Shown here one piece after another: positions 1 through 8,540 of a stretch of 64,000 bases of DNA. The translations under genes were made by a program, and so were the position numbers. Position 1 is the first letter of the stretch. Each line of letters begins with the position of its first letter. The notes under the pieces are model-generated. The model saw nothing but the letters and a program-made list of their open reading frames with translations. It was not told the DNA's origin and did no database searches. Origin of the DNA: Micromonospora peucetia (lineage in GTDB: Bacteria; Actinomycetota; Actinomycetes; Mycobacteriales; Micromonosporaceae); contig NZ_FMIC01000002.1 in assembly GCF_900091625.1 (NCBI RefSeq), positions 6,634,001-6,698,000 on the forward strand. The letters run 5' to 3'.

Positions 1-348
1 GAACACGGTGGTGAAGGCGTCCCCGGCCAGAAAGGCGATGCCGAGGGTGGCGAGGCCTTGGTCGAGGTGCCCGCGTGCGGCCAGGGGACGCAGTACAGCG
101 GCCAGGGCCGCACCGCCGAGGGTGCCGGCGGCCACACCGACGGCCACGGCGGCGAGCAGGCCGAGCAGGCTGCCATCGGTGAACAGGTAGGCGAGGTAGG
201 CGCCGAGGAGGTAGAGCGTGCCGTGGGCCATGTTGAGCACGTCCATGACGCCGAAGATCAGCGCCAGGCCGGCGGCGGCGACGAACAGCAGCAGCCCGAA
301 GGCCACCCCGTCCAAGCCGGTCACCGCGAACGTCGCTACCTGTCCCAC
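1..348 (-). CDS. Branched-chain amino acid-type ABC transporter permease (LivH family), C-terminus outside window
   Basis: Inner-membrane permease of the LivH type, which forms the channel of a branched-chain amino acid or urea/amide ABC importer. About 115 residues lie in the window. The N-terminus is typical: a hydrophobic helix, then a LALIFGVMDVLNMAHG segment, the hallmark loop of LivH/UrtB permeases, then a second helix. I chose the GTG at 348 because an AGGAAGGGG ribosome site precedes it. It is the last gene seen in an operon with a matching binding protein (1213-2421). The substrate cannot be read from sequence, and the ATPases would lie beyond the window edge. Confidence 0.85.
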   Translation of the reverse strand, partial: MGQVATFAVTGLDGVAFGLLLFVAAAGLALIFGVMDVLNMAHGTLYLLGAYLAYLFTDGSLLGLLAAVAVGVAAGTLGGAALAAVLRPLAARGHLDQGLATLGIAFLAGDAFTTVF

Positions 349-381
349 GGCACGCTTCCCCTTCCTTCTCACGGGTCCTGG

Positions 382-1197
382 TCAGTCCTCGGCCCGGCGG
401 CCGACGGTGGTGACCATCGGGTAGGACCACGTGAGGGCGTGCGGGTCGTTCATCCCGTCGCGCAGCGTCTCCAGCTGCGGCGAGCTCATTCCCCGCGCGA
501 GCAGCGCCGCTTCCATCTGGCGGCTGTTGCTGGCGTGCAGCAGACACCCGGCCTCCCCGCCGGACCACAGCCGGTTATGGACCTCGGCCTCGACGTCGAC
601 GAGGCCGACGTCGCGCATCGCTACGGGCACGCGGTGCGCCCAGTTGGCCGACGCGCCGTTGTCGACGGCCAAGCCCACCAGGGCGTTCTGGAACGCCAGG
701 AACGCCTCGGCCAGGACGGCCGGACCGCGCAGCAGCATCTCGTCGAGGCGGGTGCAGTCCCACTCGGAGATCACCAGCACCCCGCCGGGCTTGAGTGCGG
801 CGGCGGCGCGGCGCAGGACCTGCTCGCGATCAGCTAGATGCATCAGCAGCAGCCGGGCGTGCACAAGGTCGTACTCCCGCTCACCCAGGTCGATGGTGGT
901 GACGTCGCCAGTACGCACATCGATCAGCTCGTGAGTGGGCACGTGCCGGGGGTCGGCGTCGAGGGCCACGACGCGTCCGGCGGGGCTGACCTGCTCGGCG
1001 AGCCAGGTAGCGACGCTGCCGGCGCCGGTGCCCAGGTCGAGGCACCGCCAACCGCTCTCCACGCCGGTACGGGCGAGCACGTCGGTGGAGTGTGGGTCGA
1101 GGATCTCCGCGAGCAGGCGTACCTGCCGTGCGGCCTCGCTGGTGGCGTTGTCGAAGGTGTATCGGCCGTCAACGGCGGCCACGGGTGCGTTGGTCAT
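382..1197 (-). CDS. Class I SAM-dependent methyltransferase
   Basis: 271-residue methyltransferase with a Rossmann fold. The SAM-binding motif I is LDLGTGAGS (near residue 53), the acidic end of strand beta-2 is VVALDAD, and post-I motifs such as LVHARLLLMHL follow, as in the UbiE/menaquinone methyltransferase superfamily. The ATG is preceded by AGGAGTTCC, a good ribosome site. It lies 15 bases after the substrate-binding protein and 33 bases before the permease, so it is probably co-transcribed. A methyltransferase between two transporter genes is unexpected. It may act on a small molecule linked to the transported substrate; that is inference. The actual substrate is unknown. Confidence 0.85.
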   Translation of the reverse strand: MTNAPVAAVDGRYTFDNATSEAARQVRLLAEILDPHSTDVLARTGVESGWRCLDLGTGAGSVATWLAEQVSPAGRVVALDADPRHVPTHELIDVRTGDVTTIDLGEREYDLVHARLLLMHLADREQVLRRAAAALKPGGVLVISEWDCTRLDEMLLRGPAVLAEAFLAFQNALVGLAVDNGASANWAHRVPVAMRDVGLVDVEAEVHNRLWSGGEAGCLLHASNSRQMEAALLARGMSSPQLETLRDGMNDPHALTWSYPMVTTVGRRAED

Positions 1198-1212
1198 GGT
1201 GGAACTCCTGTT

Positions 1213-2421
1213 CTAGCTGCCGAGAGTGGTGAGGTTCTGCACGACGACGTTGGCGCGTGCCCGGCCGTCGTTCTGGACCTTGCGCAGGTACCAGGGCTGG
1301 ATTGGGCTGTGGCTGGCGCCGAAGCGCCACTGCCCGCGTGGGCTGTCGATCGCGCCGAGCTTCCCGATCGCCGCGTTGATCGACTCGCTGGTCGGCTTGT
1401 CCCCCGCGGCGGCGATCGCGGCGGCGAGCACGAGTGCGGCGTCGTAGCCGGTGACGTTGTACAGGTTCGGGGCCGTCTGATGCTTCTGCTGGTAGGCCGG
1501 GGCGAACGCACGGTTCGCGGCGTTGTCGAGGTTCGCGGCGTAGTTGAGCACCGTCTGCACCCCGTCGGCGGCGGCGCCTTGGGCCGCTAGGACGCTGCCC
1601 TCGGTGAGGAACCCCGCCCCGTAGAGGGGGACCTTGCCCTTGAGTCCGGCCTGCTCGTACTGCTTGACGAAGTCGACGGCCATCGTGCCGGCGTAGAAGC
1701 AGTAGACGGCCTTCGCGCCGCTGGAGGTGATCTTGTTCAGGTACGGCAGGAAGTTCGTGGTGCCCGGCCACGGTGTCCAGGCCGGTTTGCCGTCGTCGTT
1801 GGCGAGCTTCCCCCCGGCCTTGACGAAGGTGTCGACGAAGCCGCCGATCTGGTCGTAGCCGCCCTGGTAGTCCGGGCCGATGACATAGACCGGCCCGTCC
1901 ACCGTGGTACGCACGTGTTCGGCGATGGCCTGCCCGGTCTCCCGCGACAGCCACGAGGTGTGCCAGATGTAGGAGACGTCGGTCAGCGTGGACGGGCGGC
2001 CGCCGGTGCCCACGAACGGAGTTTTCCGTTCGGTGACCAGGGTCTTGATCGACTCCACGGCGTCGGCGCTGCCGGTACCGGCGATAACCGCCACCTTGTC
2101 CTTGTCCAGCAGCTTGCGGGCAGCGTTGAGCGCCGACTGCTTCCCCTCGGCCTCGTCAGCCGTGACGACCTGCACCCGGTGGCCACCGAGCTTGCCGTCG
2201 TGAGTGTCGAGGTAGAGCTGCCAGCCCTTGACGAGGTCATCACCGATGGCCTTATACGGGCCGGACTGCGGCACCAGCAGACCGATGCGGATCGAGCCCG
2301 CGGCAGTGGAGTCGTCGAGGCTGGAGCCGGAGCACCCAGCCGCAGCGGCGAGCATGGTCGCGGCGGCGACGGTGGCGAGTAGACGGGTGACGGGTCGTCG
2401 GCGGATCACGGGACTCCTCAT
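1213..2421 (-). CDS. ABC transporter substrate-binding lipoprotein (Leu/Ile/Val- or urea-binding type)
   Basis: 402-residue periplasmic-binding-protein type I (LivK/UrtA-like) lipoprotein. It begins with a basic N-terminus, a hydrophobic stretch and a lipobox ending in AAAAGC, so the mature protein should start with a lipid-modified Cys near residue 31. The mature part opens with IRIGLLVPQSGPYKAIG, typical of this family, and contains GADAVYCFYAG-like and YDAALVLAAAI segments. I chose the ATG at 2421 because it overlaps the stop of the GTPase gene (ATGA). A longer frame upstream is only read-through into that gene. It likely delivers ligand to the LivH permease and may feed ligand information to the kinase upstream (inference). 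Confidence 0.9.
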   Translation of the reverse strand: MRSPVIRRRPVTRLLATVAAATMLAAAAGCSGSSLDDSTAAGSIRIGLLVPQSGPYKAIGDDLVKGWQLYLDTHDGKLGGHRVQVVTADEAEGKQSALNAARKLLDKDKVAVIAGTGSADAVESIKTLVTERKTPFVGTGGRPSTLTDVSYIWHTSWLSRETGQAIAEHVRTTVDGPVYVIGPDYQGGYDQIGGFVDTFVKAGGKLANDDGKPAWTPWPGTTNFLPYLNKITSSGAKAVYCFYAGTMAVDFVKQYEQAGLKGKVPLYGAGFLTEGSVLAAQGAAADGVQTVLNYAANLDNAANRAFAPAYQQKHQTAPNLYNVTGYDAALVLAAAIAAAGDKPTSESINAAIGKLGAIDSPRGQWRFGASHSPIQPWYLRKVQNDGRARANVVVQNLTTLGS

Positions 2422-3053
2422 CGGGGTTGGGGATGGTGGTGGGCTTGGGTACGCCGCAGGGTGATGGCGTGCTCGACCAGCGTGATGAGCGTCTGGCGGA
2501 CCTGGGCGCGGTCCAGGGCGTCGCAGTGCAGCAGCGGCACCGTGTCGGCAACGTTGAGCGCCTGACGCAGCTCCGCCGCGGCGAAGCGGGGCGCCGCAGG
2601 GAAGGCGTTGATCGCCACCGCGAACGGCACCTGCTGGGCGTCGAAGTAGTCGATGGCCGCGAAGCAGTCGTCCAGGCGGCGGGTGTCGACCAGGACGACT
2701 GCGCCGATCGCGCCCCGGCACACCTCGTCCCACATGAACCAGAACCGGTCCTGCCCTGGAGTGCCGAACAGGTAGAGAATCAGCGTGTCGTCGATGGTGA
2801 TCCGACCGAAGTCCATCGCGACGGTCGTCGTTGTTTTCTCCGGCACCGCGGCGGTGTCGTCAACTCCCACGCTGGCAGCCGTCATGACCGCTTCCGTGCG
2901 CAACGGTGTGATCTCGGAGATCGCACCCACGAACGTGGTCTTCCCGGAGCCGAAGCCACCCGCGACCACGATCTTCGCCGACGCGACACGGGGCATCTCG
3001 CCGGTGGGGCGTTCGCGCTGCCGGGGCACGGGTCGTTGTCGCGAGGCCGTCAT
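2418..3053 (-). CDS. Ras-like GTP/ATP-binding protein of conservon type (CvnD-like)
   Basis: 211-residue small GTPase of the family encoded in Streptomyces conservons. The P-loop GGFGSGKTT (about residues 32-40), the switch region TTVAMDFG and the Walker-B-like LYLFGTPGQDRF are clear. The last matches the DTPGQ motif of eukaryotic-like GTPases. It overlaps the roadblock gene by 4 bases upstream and the binding-protein gene by 4 bases downstream, implying coupled translation. In conservons the GTPase works with a membrane kinase and a roadblock protein as a G-protein-like signalling unit. No DUF742 gene lies between them here. Confidence 0.88.
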   Translation of the reverse strand: MTASRQRPVPRQRERPTGEMPRVASAKIVVAGGFGSGKTTFVGAISEITPLRTEAVMTAASVGVDDTAAVPEKTTTTVAMDFGRITIDDTLILYLFGTPGQDRFWFMWDEVCRGAIGAVVLVDTRRLDDCFAAIDYFDAQQVPFAVAINAFPAAPRFAAAELRQALNVADTVPLLHCDALDRAQVRQTLITLVEHAITLRRTQAHHHPQPR

Positions 3054-3451
3054 ACCCGCTGCACGGCTCGCTGCTCGGGCGTCAATGCCCCACCGGTCCG
3101 GTTGATCAGCATGGCCATCTCGTAGACGACCTGCCCCATGTCCGCCTCTTTGTCGGCGAGCGCGGTGAGCACCGAGCCGTCACCGATCGACATGACCGCC
3201 AGCCGGCCGCTACCCATGTCCACGACGGTCTGCTCCACCGCGCCGGCCTCCATCAGCGAAGCCATGCCACTGGTCAAGCTGGCAAGGCCGGCAGTGAACG
3301 CCGCAAGCTGGTCGGCACGGTCCTTGGCCAGGCCGGTGCTGCGGGCCAGCAGCAGGCCGTCGGTGGACACCGCGACGGCGTGCGCGACGCCTGACGTGGT
3401 GCAGAGCTGATCGAGCAGGAAGTTCCAGTTCGAACGCGCGGGCCGGGTCAT
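3050..3451 (-). CDS. Roadblock/LC7 domain protein (CvnB-like)
   Basis: 133-residue roadblock/LC7 protein. Members of this family regulate small GTPases or bind partner kinases and GTPases. The opening NWNFLLDQLC, the segment HAVAVSTDGLLLARS and the C-terminal VVYEMAMLINRTG are typical of conservon CvnB proteins. Start and stop codons overlap those of the neighbouring kinase and GTPase genes by 4 bases each. The direct join of roadblock to GTPase is unusual, because conservons normally place a DUF742 (CvnC) gene between them. Confidence 0.88.
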   Translation of the reverse strand: MTRPARSNWNFLLDQLCTTSGVAHAVAVSTDGLLLARSTGLAKDRADQLAAFTAGLASLTSGMASLMEAGAVEQTVVDMGSGRLAVMSIGDGSVLTALADKEADMGQVVYEMAMLINRTGGALTPEQRAVQRV

Positions 3452-5940
3452 CGGGGGGACTCCTTCAAGGTGTGGTGGGTGCGACGCCCGGCCGCACCGA
3501 GCGCGCTGTCGATCGCGGACATCTGCCGGCGCAGCGCCTCGGGATCACGTTGAGCAGGCACCGGCGCTTGCGCACCGGGCGCGACGGGCGGAATCACTCG
3601 TCGGCCAGGACGGCGCACCGGTAGCCCGTGCGAGGTGGTTTCGGTCGCTGGGTCAGTCGCTGCCGCCAATGCCGCATCGGCGGCAGCTTTCCAGCGAGCC
3701 GGCATCGCGGGACCGCCCTGCGCCGCACCGTCGCCAGGCGCAGAGGTGAACCACGAGTGCCGCGGGTCGGATCGCACTGCGTCGAAAATCGCCAGCGGCG
3801 GTGGCGGCCCGACCGGCGTCGACGCGGGTGCGGGCGTCGCCGGCAGTGCTCGTACGGCTGGCGGCCATGCCGCCGGTGGGGGGCCCTCTGCCCGCGGCCC
3901 AGGGCGGGCGACAACTGCGGGTAGCTCACGGGTTCGCTCGTCGGCCAGTGCGCGCGGCGGTGTCGCCGGCCAGTCCGTCTGCGCGACCGTGAACTGGTGC
4001 AAGGCGAGAGTGACATCGACACGGGTGCCTTCACCGAAGTCCGAGCGGATCTGGACTGTGATGCCGAGGCGGTTGGCGATCCGCCCGACCACGGGCAGGC
4101 CCATCTGCTGGGTGGTCGCGCGGTCCATGCGATGGGGGTGCGCTAGCCGGTCGAGGGCGGCCTGTAGTTCCGCTTCCCGCATCCCGATGCCGTAATCGCG
4201 GACCTGCAGATGCAGCAGGTCCCCGACTCGGCTGCCTTCCACCATCACCGGGGTGTCAGGGGCCGAGTACTTCGTAGCGTTGTCGATCAACTCGGCCAGC
4301 AGGTGCATGAGTTCTTCCGCCACGTCCCGACCAACCAGGACGGCACCGTCGATGATCCCGAGCTCCACACGCTTGTAGTCGTCGATCTCGCTGCCGGCGG
4401 CACGCAGCAGATCCGGCAGAGCCACCGGTTCGGGCGTCGGCCGCCCCGCACGCCCCCCTGCCAGCACCTGCAAGTTGGCCGTCATGCGACGGATCAACGT
4501 GGCGACGTGGTCAAGGTCGAACAGCTTCTCCAGCCGGTCCGGGTCTTCCTCGTCGCGCTCCAACGCGTCAAGGTTGACCATCATCCGGTCCGCACGTGAC
4601 TGCAGCCGACGCGACAGCGACAGGAAGATGCCCGCCACGGTGGCACGCAACGCCGCCTGCTCACCAGCGATCCGCACCGCAGCCAACGACACCCGGTTGA
4701 AGGCGTCAGCGACCTGCCCCACCTCATCGCGCCCGTCCACCGCGATCGGCTCCGCCGCCTGCGCCATCAGCTCGTCGATCGTCGCCTGGTCGGGATGATC
4801 GCCACCGAGCTGAGCGACCATCCGCGGCAACCGATCCGCCGCGACCGAATGTGCGCCAGCGCGCAGGCGCTGCAACGAGCCCGTCATCGACCGGGTCACC
4901 CACCAGCCCACCGCCACCATCACGGCCAGGCACGCCACCACTGTCACCGACAGCAACACAATCGTGCGCCGCTGCTCATCACGACGCTGCGTCACCGCCG
5001 CCAGCAGCTCCGCGTCCAGCTCCTGCTCGGCCGCATGCAGCAGGCCCATCCGAGCACCTACGGCCGTCGCCCACCGGGAGGCGCTGACACCCAGCCGCAG
5101 GGCGCTCCCCTGCGTCGCGCGCGCCACCACGCCCAGCAACCGCTCAGCCTCAAGCACGTTCCTGCCGCTCAGCTGGGCGTTGACCCGGGCCTGCCACCGC
5201 GCCGGCGCAAGCGCGCGAAACGCCTGCATCGCCTCGGTGAAGCCGACATCCGCACCGACGATCTCCTGCTGCCCCGCCGGCGTCAGCCGCCCCGAACCGA
5301 GCGAACGCACCACCGCGACCTGCATCAACCCCAGCGACTCGACCGCCTGCGACAGCGAAGCAGCCGCCCGCAGATCGTTACCCGTCTGCGCGTCAACACC
5401 CACCTGCGACAACCCCTGCCGGTAGGCCAACAGATCAGCCACCACCGCCCGGTAGCGGAACACCACCAAACTGCTCGTCGCATCCGGCCCCGCCTGCACC
5501 TGCTGCCGCAACGGCCCCAAATTCGCCAACTGCTCCTCAACGCGCCGCAGAGGCCCCTGCAGAACCAGGGGCGCCCTCACGCTGCGCCGCGCCTCGTCGA
5601 ACTGCGTGACCGCACCGTCCGTCAAGGCGGTCTGCCGGCGATACCCCTCGGCGGCGACCGCGTTGCTGCCGCGTACGAGGACCAGGGCAGCGGCCGTCCG
5701 TTCACCCTGCAGATGCGCGGCCAGTCGACCCGCCGTCCCACCCAACACGACGAGCTGCCGCGACTGCTCCGCCTGCGACGCAGCCGACGCAGCACCCGCA
5801 GCCAAAACCCCACTCAGGGCAACAGTCGCCATCAACGGCAGCGCCAACAGCAAAGCCAGTTTGGTACGGATCCGCCTGTCCTGCAGCCGCCACCGAGGCA
5901 GGCCAAGAACCATTAGCGTCTGGGAGGCTGAACGCCTCAC
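3448..5940 (-). CDS. Membrane sensor histidine kinase with nitrate/nitrite-sensing-type extracellular domain (CvnA-like)
   Basis: About 830 residues. A transmembrane helix near the N-terminus (KLALLLALPLMATVALSG) is followed by a long helical extracellular region resembling the NIT domain, then a second membrane helix (IVLLSVTVVACLAVMVAVGWW). A HAMP-like segment follows, then the dimerisation region and a HATPase domain (N box ELIDNATKYSAP; G boxes YGIGM and GLPVVGRIANRLG). The tail is Pro/Ala-rich and probably disordered. The GTG at 5940 is preceded by a perfect AAGGAGG site. A longer frame to 6003 exists but lacks one. It heads the operon and overlaps the roadblock gene by 4 bases. The NIT assignment is by architecture only. 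Confidence 0.85.
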   Translation of the reverse strand: MRRSASQTLMVLGLPRWRLQDRRIRTKLALLLALPLMATVALSGVLAAGAASAASQAEQSRQLVVLGGTAGRLAAHLQGERTAAALVLVRGSNAVAAEGYRRQTALTDGAVTQFDEARRSVRAPLVLQGPLRRVEEQLANLGPLRQQVQAGPDATSSLVVFRYRAVVADLLAYRQGLSQVGVDAQTGNDLRAAASLSQAVESLGLMQVAVVRSLGSGRLTPAGQQEIVGADVGFTEAMQAFRALAPARWQARVNAQLSGRNVLEAERLLGVVARATQGSALRLGVSASRWATAVGARMGLLHAAEQELDAELLAAVTQRRDEQRRTIVLLSVTVVACLAVMVAVGWWVTRSMTGSLQRLRAGAHSVAADRLPRMVAQLGGDHPDQATIDELMAQAAEPIAVDGRDEVGQVADAFNRVSLAAVRIAGEQAALRATVAGIFLSLSRRLQSRADRMMVNLDALERDEEDPDRLEKLFDLDHVATLIRRMTANLQVLAGGRAGRPTPEPVALPDLLRAAGSEIDDYKRVELGIIDGAVLVGRDVAEELMHLLAELIDNATKYSAPDTPVMVEGSRVGDLLHLQVRDYGIGMREAELQAALDRLAHPHRMDRATTQQMGLPVVGRIANRLGITVQIRSDFGEGTRVDVTLALHQFTVAQTDWPATPPRALADERTRELPAVVARPGPRAEGPPPAAWPPAVRALPATPAPASTPVGPPPPLAIFDAVRSDPRHSWFTSAPGDGAAQGGPAMPARWKAAADAALAAATDPATETTSHGLPVRRPGRRVIPPVAPGAQAPVPAQRDPEALRRQMSAIDSALGAAGRRTHHTLKESPR

Positions 5941-6003
5941 AACTCCTCCTTCAACTTCAAGCGGCGTGCTGACACCGGTCCTGTCGGAACCCCATCTCGT
6001 CAC

Positions 6004-6443
6004 CTTGTCGGCCGTCGACCAGAGCTAGACATGGTCTGGCTGACATGGCATTTCGCTGGGATGTGTCGGCCAGTCAAGGCTTTGAGCCTCCTGACGACGG
6101 ATACGGCGATCTTTCCTCGATGAGTTGACCTCGCTGGCTTACGAGTGACGGTGCGGCTGCGGCGCTGACGCCGGCATAGATCGACCTAATGCGAGGTCGA
6201 TCGATGTCGGCTAGCCCTAGAAGCGACTTGCGACAATCCGTTGACAATCCGGGGTTGGGGGGTGCCCGGAGCCTCTGGTCGCAGGAATTGTCGGCAGATT
6301 GTCGGAGATGGCTTACGCCTCTTATCGACACAGGCGGCGACGGCTTTTGCTGTCTGAGTCACCGTTCGGTCCTGAAGCGGTGAGAGGCCACGGCCCCGCG
6401 CGCGGCGTCACGGTCTTCTCTGTGTCCACCAGCTTGGGAGGGG
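6004..6443. other. Intergenic region between divergent operons
   Basis: About 440 bases separate the divergent kinase operon (minus strand) and radical SAM cluster (plus strand). I see no convincing gene, because the short frames on both strands arise from a shared inverted repeat. The region probably holds promoters for both directions. A TTGACA hexamer lies at 6241-6246, inside the repeat, but I see no matching -10 box at the usual spacing. Confidence 0.5.
6230..6305. repeat. Imperfect inverted repeat built from duplicated GACAAT words
   Basis: The left arm (6230-6250) holds two direct copies of GACAATCC. The right arm (6284-6305) holds two copies of the complementary word ATTGTCGG. Aligned as an inverted repeat, the arms match at most positions over about 21 bases. 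The arrangement suits a multi-site operator for a dimeric regulator between the two divergent operons, or a stem-loop in a transcript. Confidence 0.5.
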
Positions 6444-6824
6444 ATGCACTATGACCAGTGGACCAAGGCAATCGTCGGGCCAGGGCTGCTCGACCCGGCC
6501 GCCCAGTGCGGCGTTCGCACGCCCCCGAGCCCCGACTTCTCAGGCGATTCATCCGCGCTCACGTCGCCTCAGGCGGGCACCCCGACGCTGACCCGACCGA
6601 GGGTGAGTTGCCCGTCACCCGATGGGCTTTGGAGGTGGCACCGGCTGTGGGCGGACTGGTGGTTGTCCACCAACGCTGCCGCCGGGCACTACCGCCCCGA
6701 AACCGACCCTTGCAACGCGCCCGTCGTGCTCCGACAGCTTCGCTGGGCCGCCCACCTACTCCGTACGTCATCACCGGCCTCGGGCACCGCCTGCCCGCAA
6801 CTGGAAGCGGAGAGATCGTCATGA
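6444..6824 (+). CDS. Small Trp-rich protein of unknown function, translationally coupled to radical SAM gene
   Basis: 126 residues from ATG 6444. An internal ATG in another frame at 6451 exists but ends early. The stop overlaps the radical SAM start as ATGA, implying translational coupling. The first half is Pro/Ser/Thr-rich and low in complexity. The second half contains the run LWRWHRLWADWWLSTN, then a Pro/Cys stretch and an amphipathic helix VVLRQLRWAAHLLR. I do not recognise the family. It could be a partner or substrate of the radical SAM enzyme. The length and start are uncertain, and only the part after about 6604 looks strongly protein-like. Confidence 0.45.
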   Translation: MHYDQWTKAIVGPGLLDPAAQCGVRTPPSPDFSGDSSALTSPQAGTPTLTRPRVSCPSPDGLWRWHRLWADWWLSTNAAAGHYRPETDPCNAPVVLRQLRWAAHLLRTSSPASGTACPQLEAERSS

Positions 6825-7924
6825 AGCGTCTCATCGTCGACACCCACGCGTCGTCCTGCTACTTTCGCACCTCAGTAGGCGGGGACGGACGCAAGGCGTT
6901 GGTGCAGATCACCGAGCGGTGCAACCTGCACTGTGCGCACTGCTTCGTCTCTTCCACCGCAGAGGGAGCCGATCTGCCGCTGGCGGATTTCACCACCCGT
7001 GTCCTACCCCGGCTGCTTGACGCCCGCGTCGAACGCATCACGCTCACGGGCGGTGAACCGTTCGTCCATCCCGACTTCCTCGGCCTCTGCCGCGCAGTGA
7101 CCGACCAGGGCCTACCCGTGGGCGTTTGCACGAACGCAACGCAGAGTAGCGACGAGGACATCGTGGCCTTGGCCGCGATGGGGAACGTCCACATCAACGT
7201 GTCCTTCGACGGATTTCGCCCCGAGAGCCACGGCAAGTTTCGTGGCGATCGGTCATCGTTCGCCACGACACTTGCCACCACCCGGAAGTTCGCCGAGGCC
7301 GGCCTACTCAAAGGCCTCTTGTCGACCCCGAACGCGCTGACCACACCTGAGGAGTTCGCTGATCTGTGTGCCTTCGGCGTTGAGGTAGGCGCCGAGTACG
7401 TGTTGATGAACCCCTTGTCGTCCTTCGGGCGAGGGGTGAAGAGCCGCAGCCGGCTCGCCGCCACGGCAGCAGCGATGAACGCCATCCGCGCCGTGACCGA
7501 CCGCTTCGCCGACCAACTCGACCTCGTCCGGATTCGATTTCCCAACGACGAGTTGCCCCTGGGAGGCTGCGACGCCGGCAAGTTGATCTACGTCTTCGTC
7601 GACGGGCAAGTCGCGATCTGCCCGTACCTCGTCTTCGCTGCCCGCACGCCGCTGTCCCAGCACCACGACACCGAATTCCTGGCCGGCAACATCCTCGACA
7701 GCGATGTCACCGTCAGCCTGGACACTCACGGCTTCCACACCCGCTACGAGCCTGGCGTCAACCCGACCTGCGGCTCCTGTGCGCTCACTGGGCAGTGCGG
7801 CAAGGGCTGCCCCGCTGCGGTCGTCGCTGCCGGTGGGCGCATCGGCGAGGTCGACACCGAGCAGTGCCCGGTCACCGGGTCCGACGGCAGACGTCTGCTC
7901 CCTCTCGCCGTAGCGAAGAAGTGA
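6821..7924 (+). CDS. Radical SAM enzyme with cysteine-rich (SPASM-like) C-terminus
   Basis: 367-residue radical SAM protein. The [4Fe-4S] motif CNLHCAHC (Cys34, Cys38, Cys41) and the SAM-binding LTGGEPFVHP are intact. The C-terminal third has extra cysteines (GGCDAGK, ICPY, PTCGSCALTGQCGKGCP), as in SPASM or twitch domains that bind auxiliary clusters. The ATG at 6821 has a GGAAGCGGAG ribosome site and overlaps the upstream small gene. The stop overlaps the kinase start (GTGA). Such enzymes often modify peptides or small molecules, but the substrate here is unknown. The frame continues upstream without a stop; that extension is probably not translated in this frame. Confidence 0.9.
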   Translation: MKRLIVDTHASSCYFRTSVGGDGRKALVQITERCNLHCAHCFVSSTAEGADLPLADFTTRVLPRLLDARVERITLTGGEPFVHPDFLGLCRAVTDQGLPVGVCTNATQSSDEDIVALAAMGNVHINVSFDGFRPESHGKFRGDRSSFATTLATTRKFAEAGLLKGLLSTPNALTTPEEFADLCAFGVEVGAEYVLMNPLSSFGRGVKSRSRLAATAAAMNAIRAVTDRFADQLDLVRIRFPNDELPLGGCDAGKLIYVFVDGQVAICPYLVFAARTPLSQHHDTEFLAGNILDSDVTVSLDTHGFHTRYEPGVNPTCGSCALTGQCGKGCPAAVVAAGGRIGEVDTEQCPVTGSDGRRLLPLAVAKK

Positions 7925-8535
7925 TCACCCTGTTCATCGCCATCGAAGGCCCCAACGGAGTCGGCAAGAGCACCACCTCCCGCCTCTTGGCCGATCGCCT
8001 CGCCGACCTCGGTCCCGCCGGCGTGCACCTGACCGCGGAACCCACCCGCACACCGCTAGGGCAGCTTCTGCGCCGGCAGGAGGACTTCCTTCACGGCAAG
8101 GCCCTCGCTCTTGCCCTCGCCGCCGACCGCGCCGCACATATCGAGAACGAGATCGTCCCTCGCCTCGACGACGGCTTCCACGTCGTCACCGACCGGTACG
8201 TCGCCTCCTCGCTGGTCCTACAGCGCGTCGACGGCCTTGACCTCGCCGAAATCTGGTCTTACAACCGCTATGTTCTTCCCGCCACCGTCATCTACCTCGA
8301 AGACGACCCCGACGTCATCCGGGCCCGACTCGCCGCGCGAGCGCACCTGACCCGCCTCGAACGCGCCGGCTCACCTGAGAAGGAACTTGTCCTTCATCGA
8401 GACGCGGCCCGGCACCTGCACCGCCAGGAATGGCGCCAATACACCATTGCCTGCGCAGGGTTAACCCCGGACCAAATCGTGAGCACTATCCTCAACCTCC
8501 TGCCCGCCGACACGCTCTTGACCAGCGAGGCCTAA
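7921..8535 (+). CDS. Thymidylate kinase-like nucleotide kinase
   Basis: 204-residue P-loop kinase of the dTMP kinase family. It has Walker A GPNGVGKST (residues 10-18), the DRY motif DRYVASSLVLQ that contacts the phosphate acceptor, and an Arg-rich lid (RARLAARAHLTRLERAG). The length suits the family. The gene starts at GTG 7921, overlapping the radical SAM stop by 4 bases, so the two are co-translated. A housekeeping tmk would not usually sit in such a cluster. It may phosphorylate a modified nucleotide or an unusual substrate (inference). Confidence 0.85.
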   Translation: MITLFIAIEGPNGVGKSTTSRLLADRLADLGPAGVHLTAEPTRTPLGQLLRRQEDFLHGKALALALAADRAAHIENEIVPRLDDGFHVVTDRYVASSLVLQRVDGLDLAEIWSYNRYVLPATVIYLEDDPDVIRARLAARAHLTRLERAGSPEKELVLHRDAARHLHRQEWRQYTIACAGLTPDQIVSTILNLLPADTLLTSEA

Positions 8536-8540
8536 CACCC

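Noticed and set aside
6458..6820. Upstream extension of the radical SAM frame
   Set aside because: The added residues resemble no family. The ATG at 6821 has a ribosome site and overlaps a small gene in another frame.
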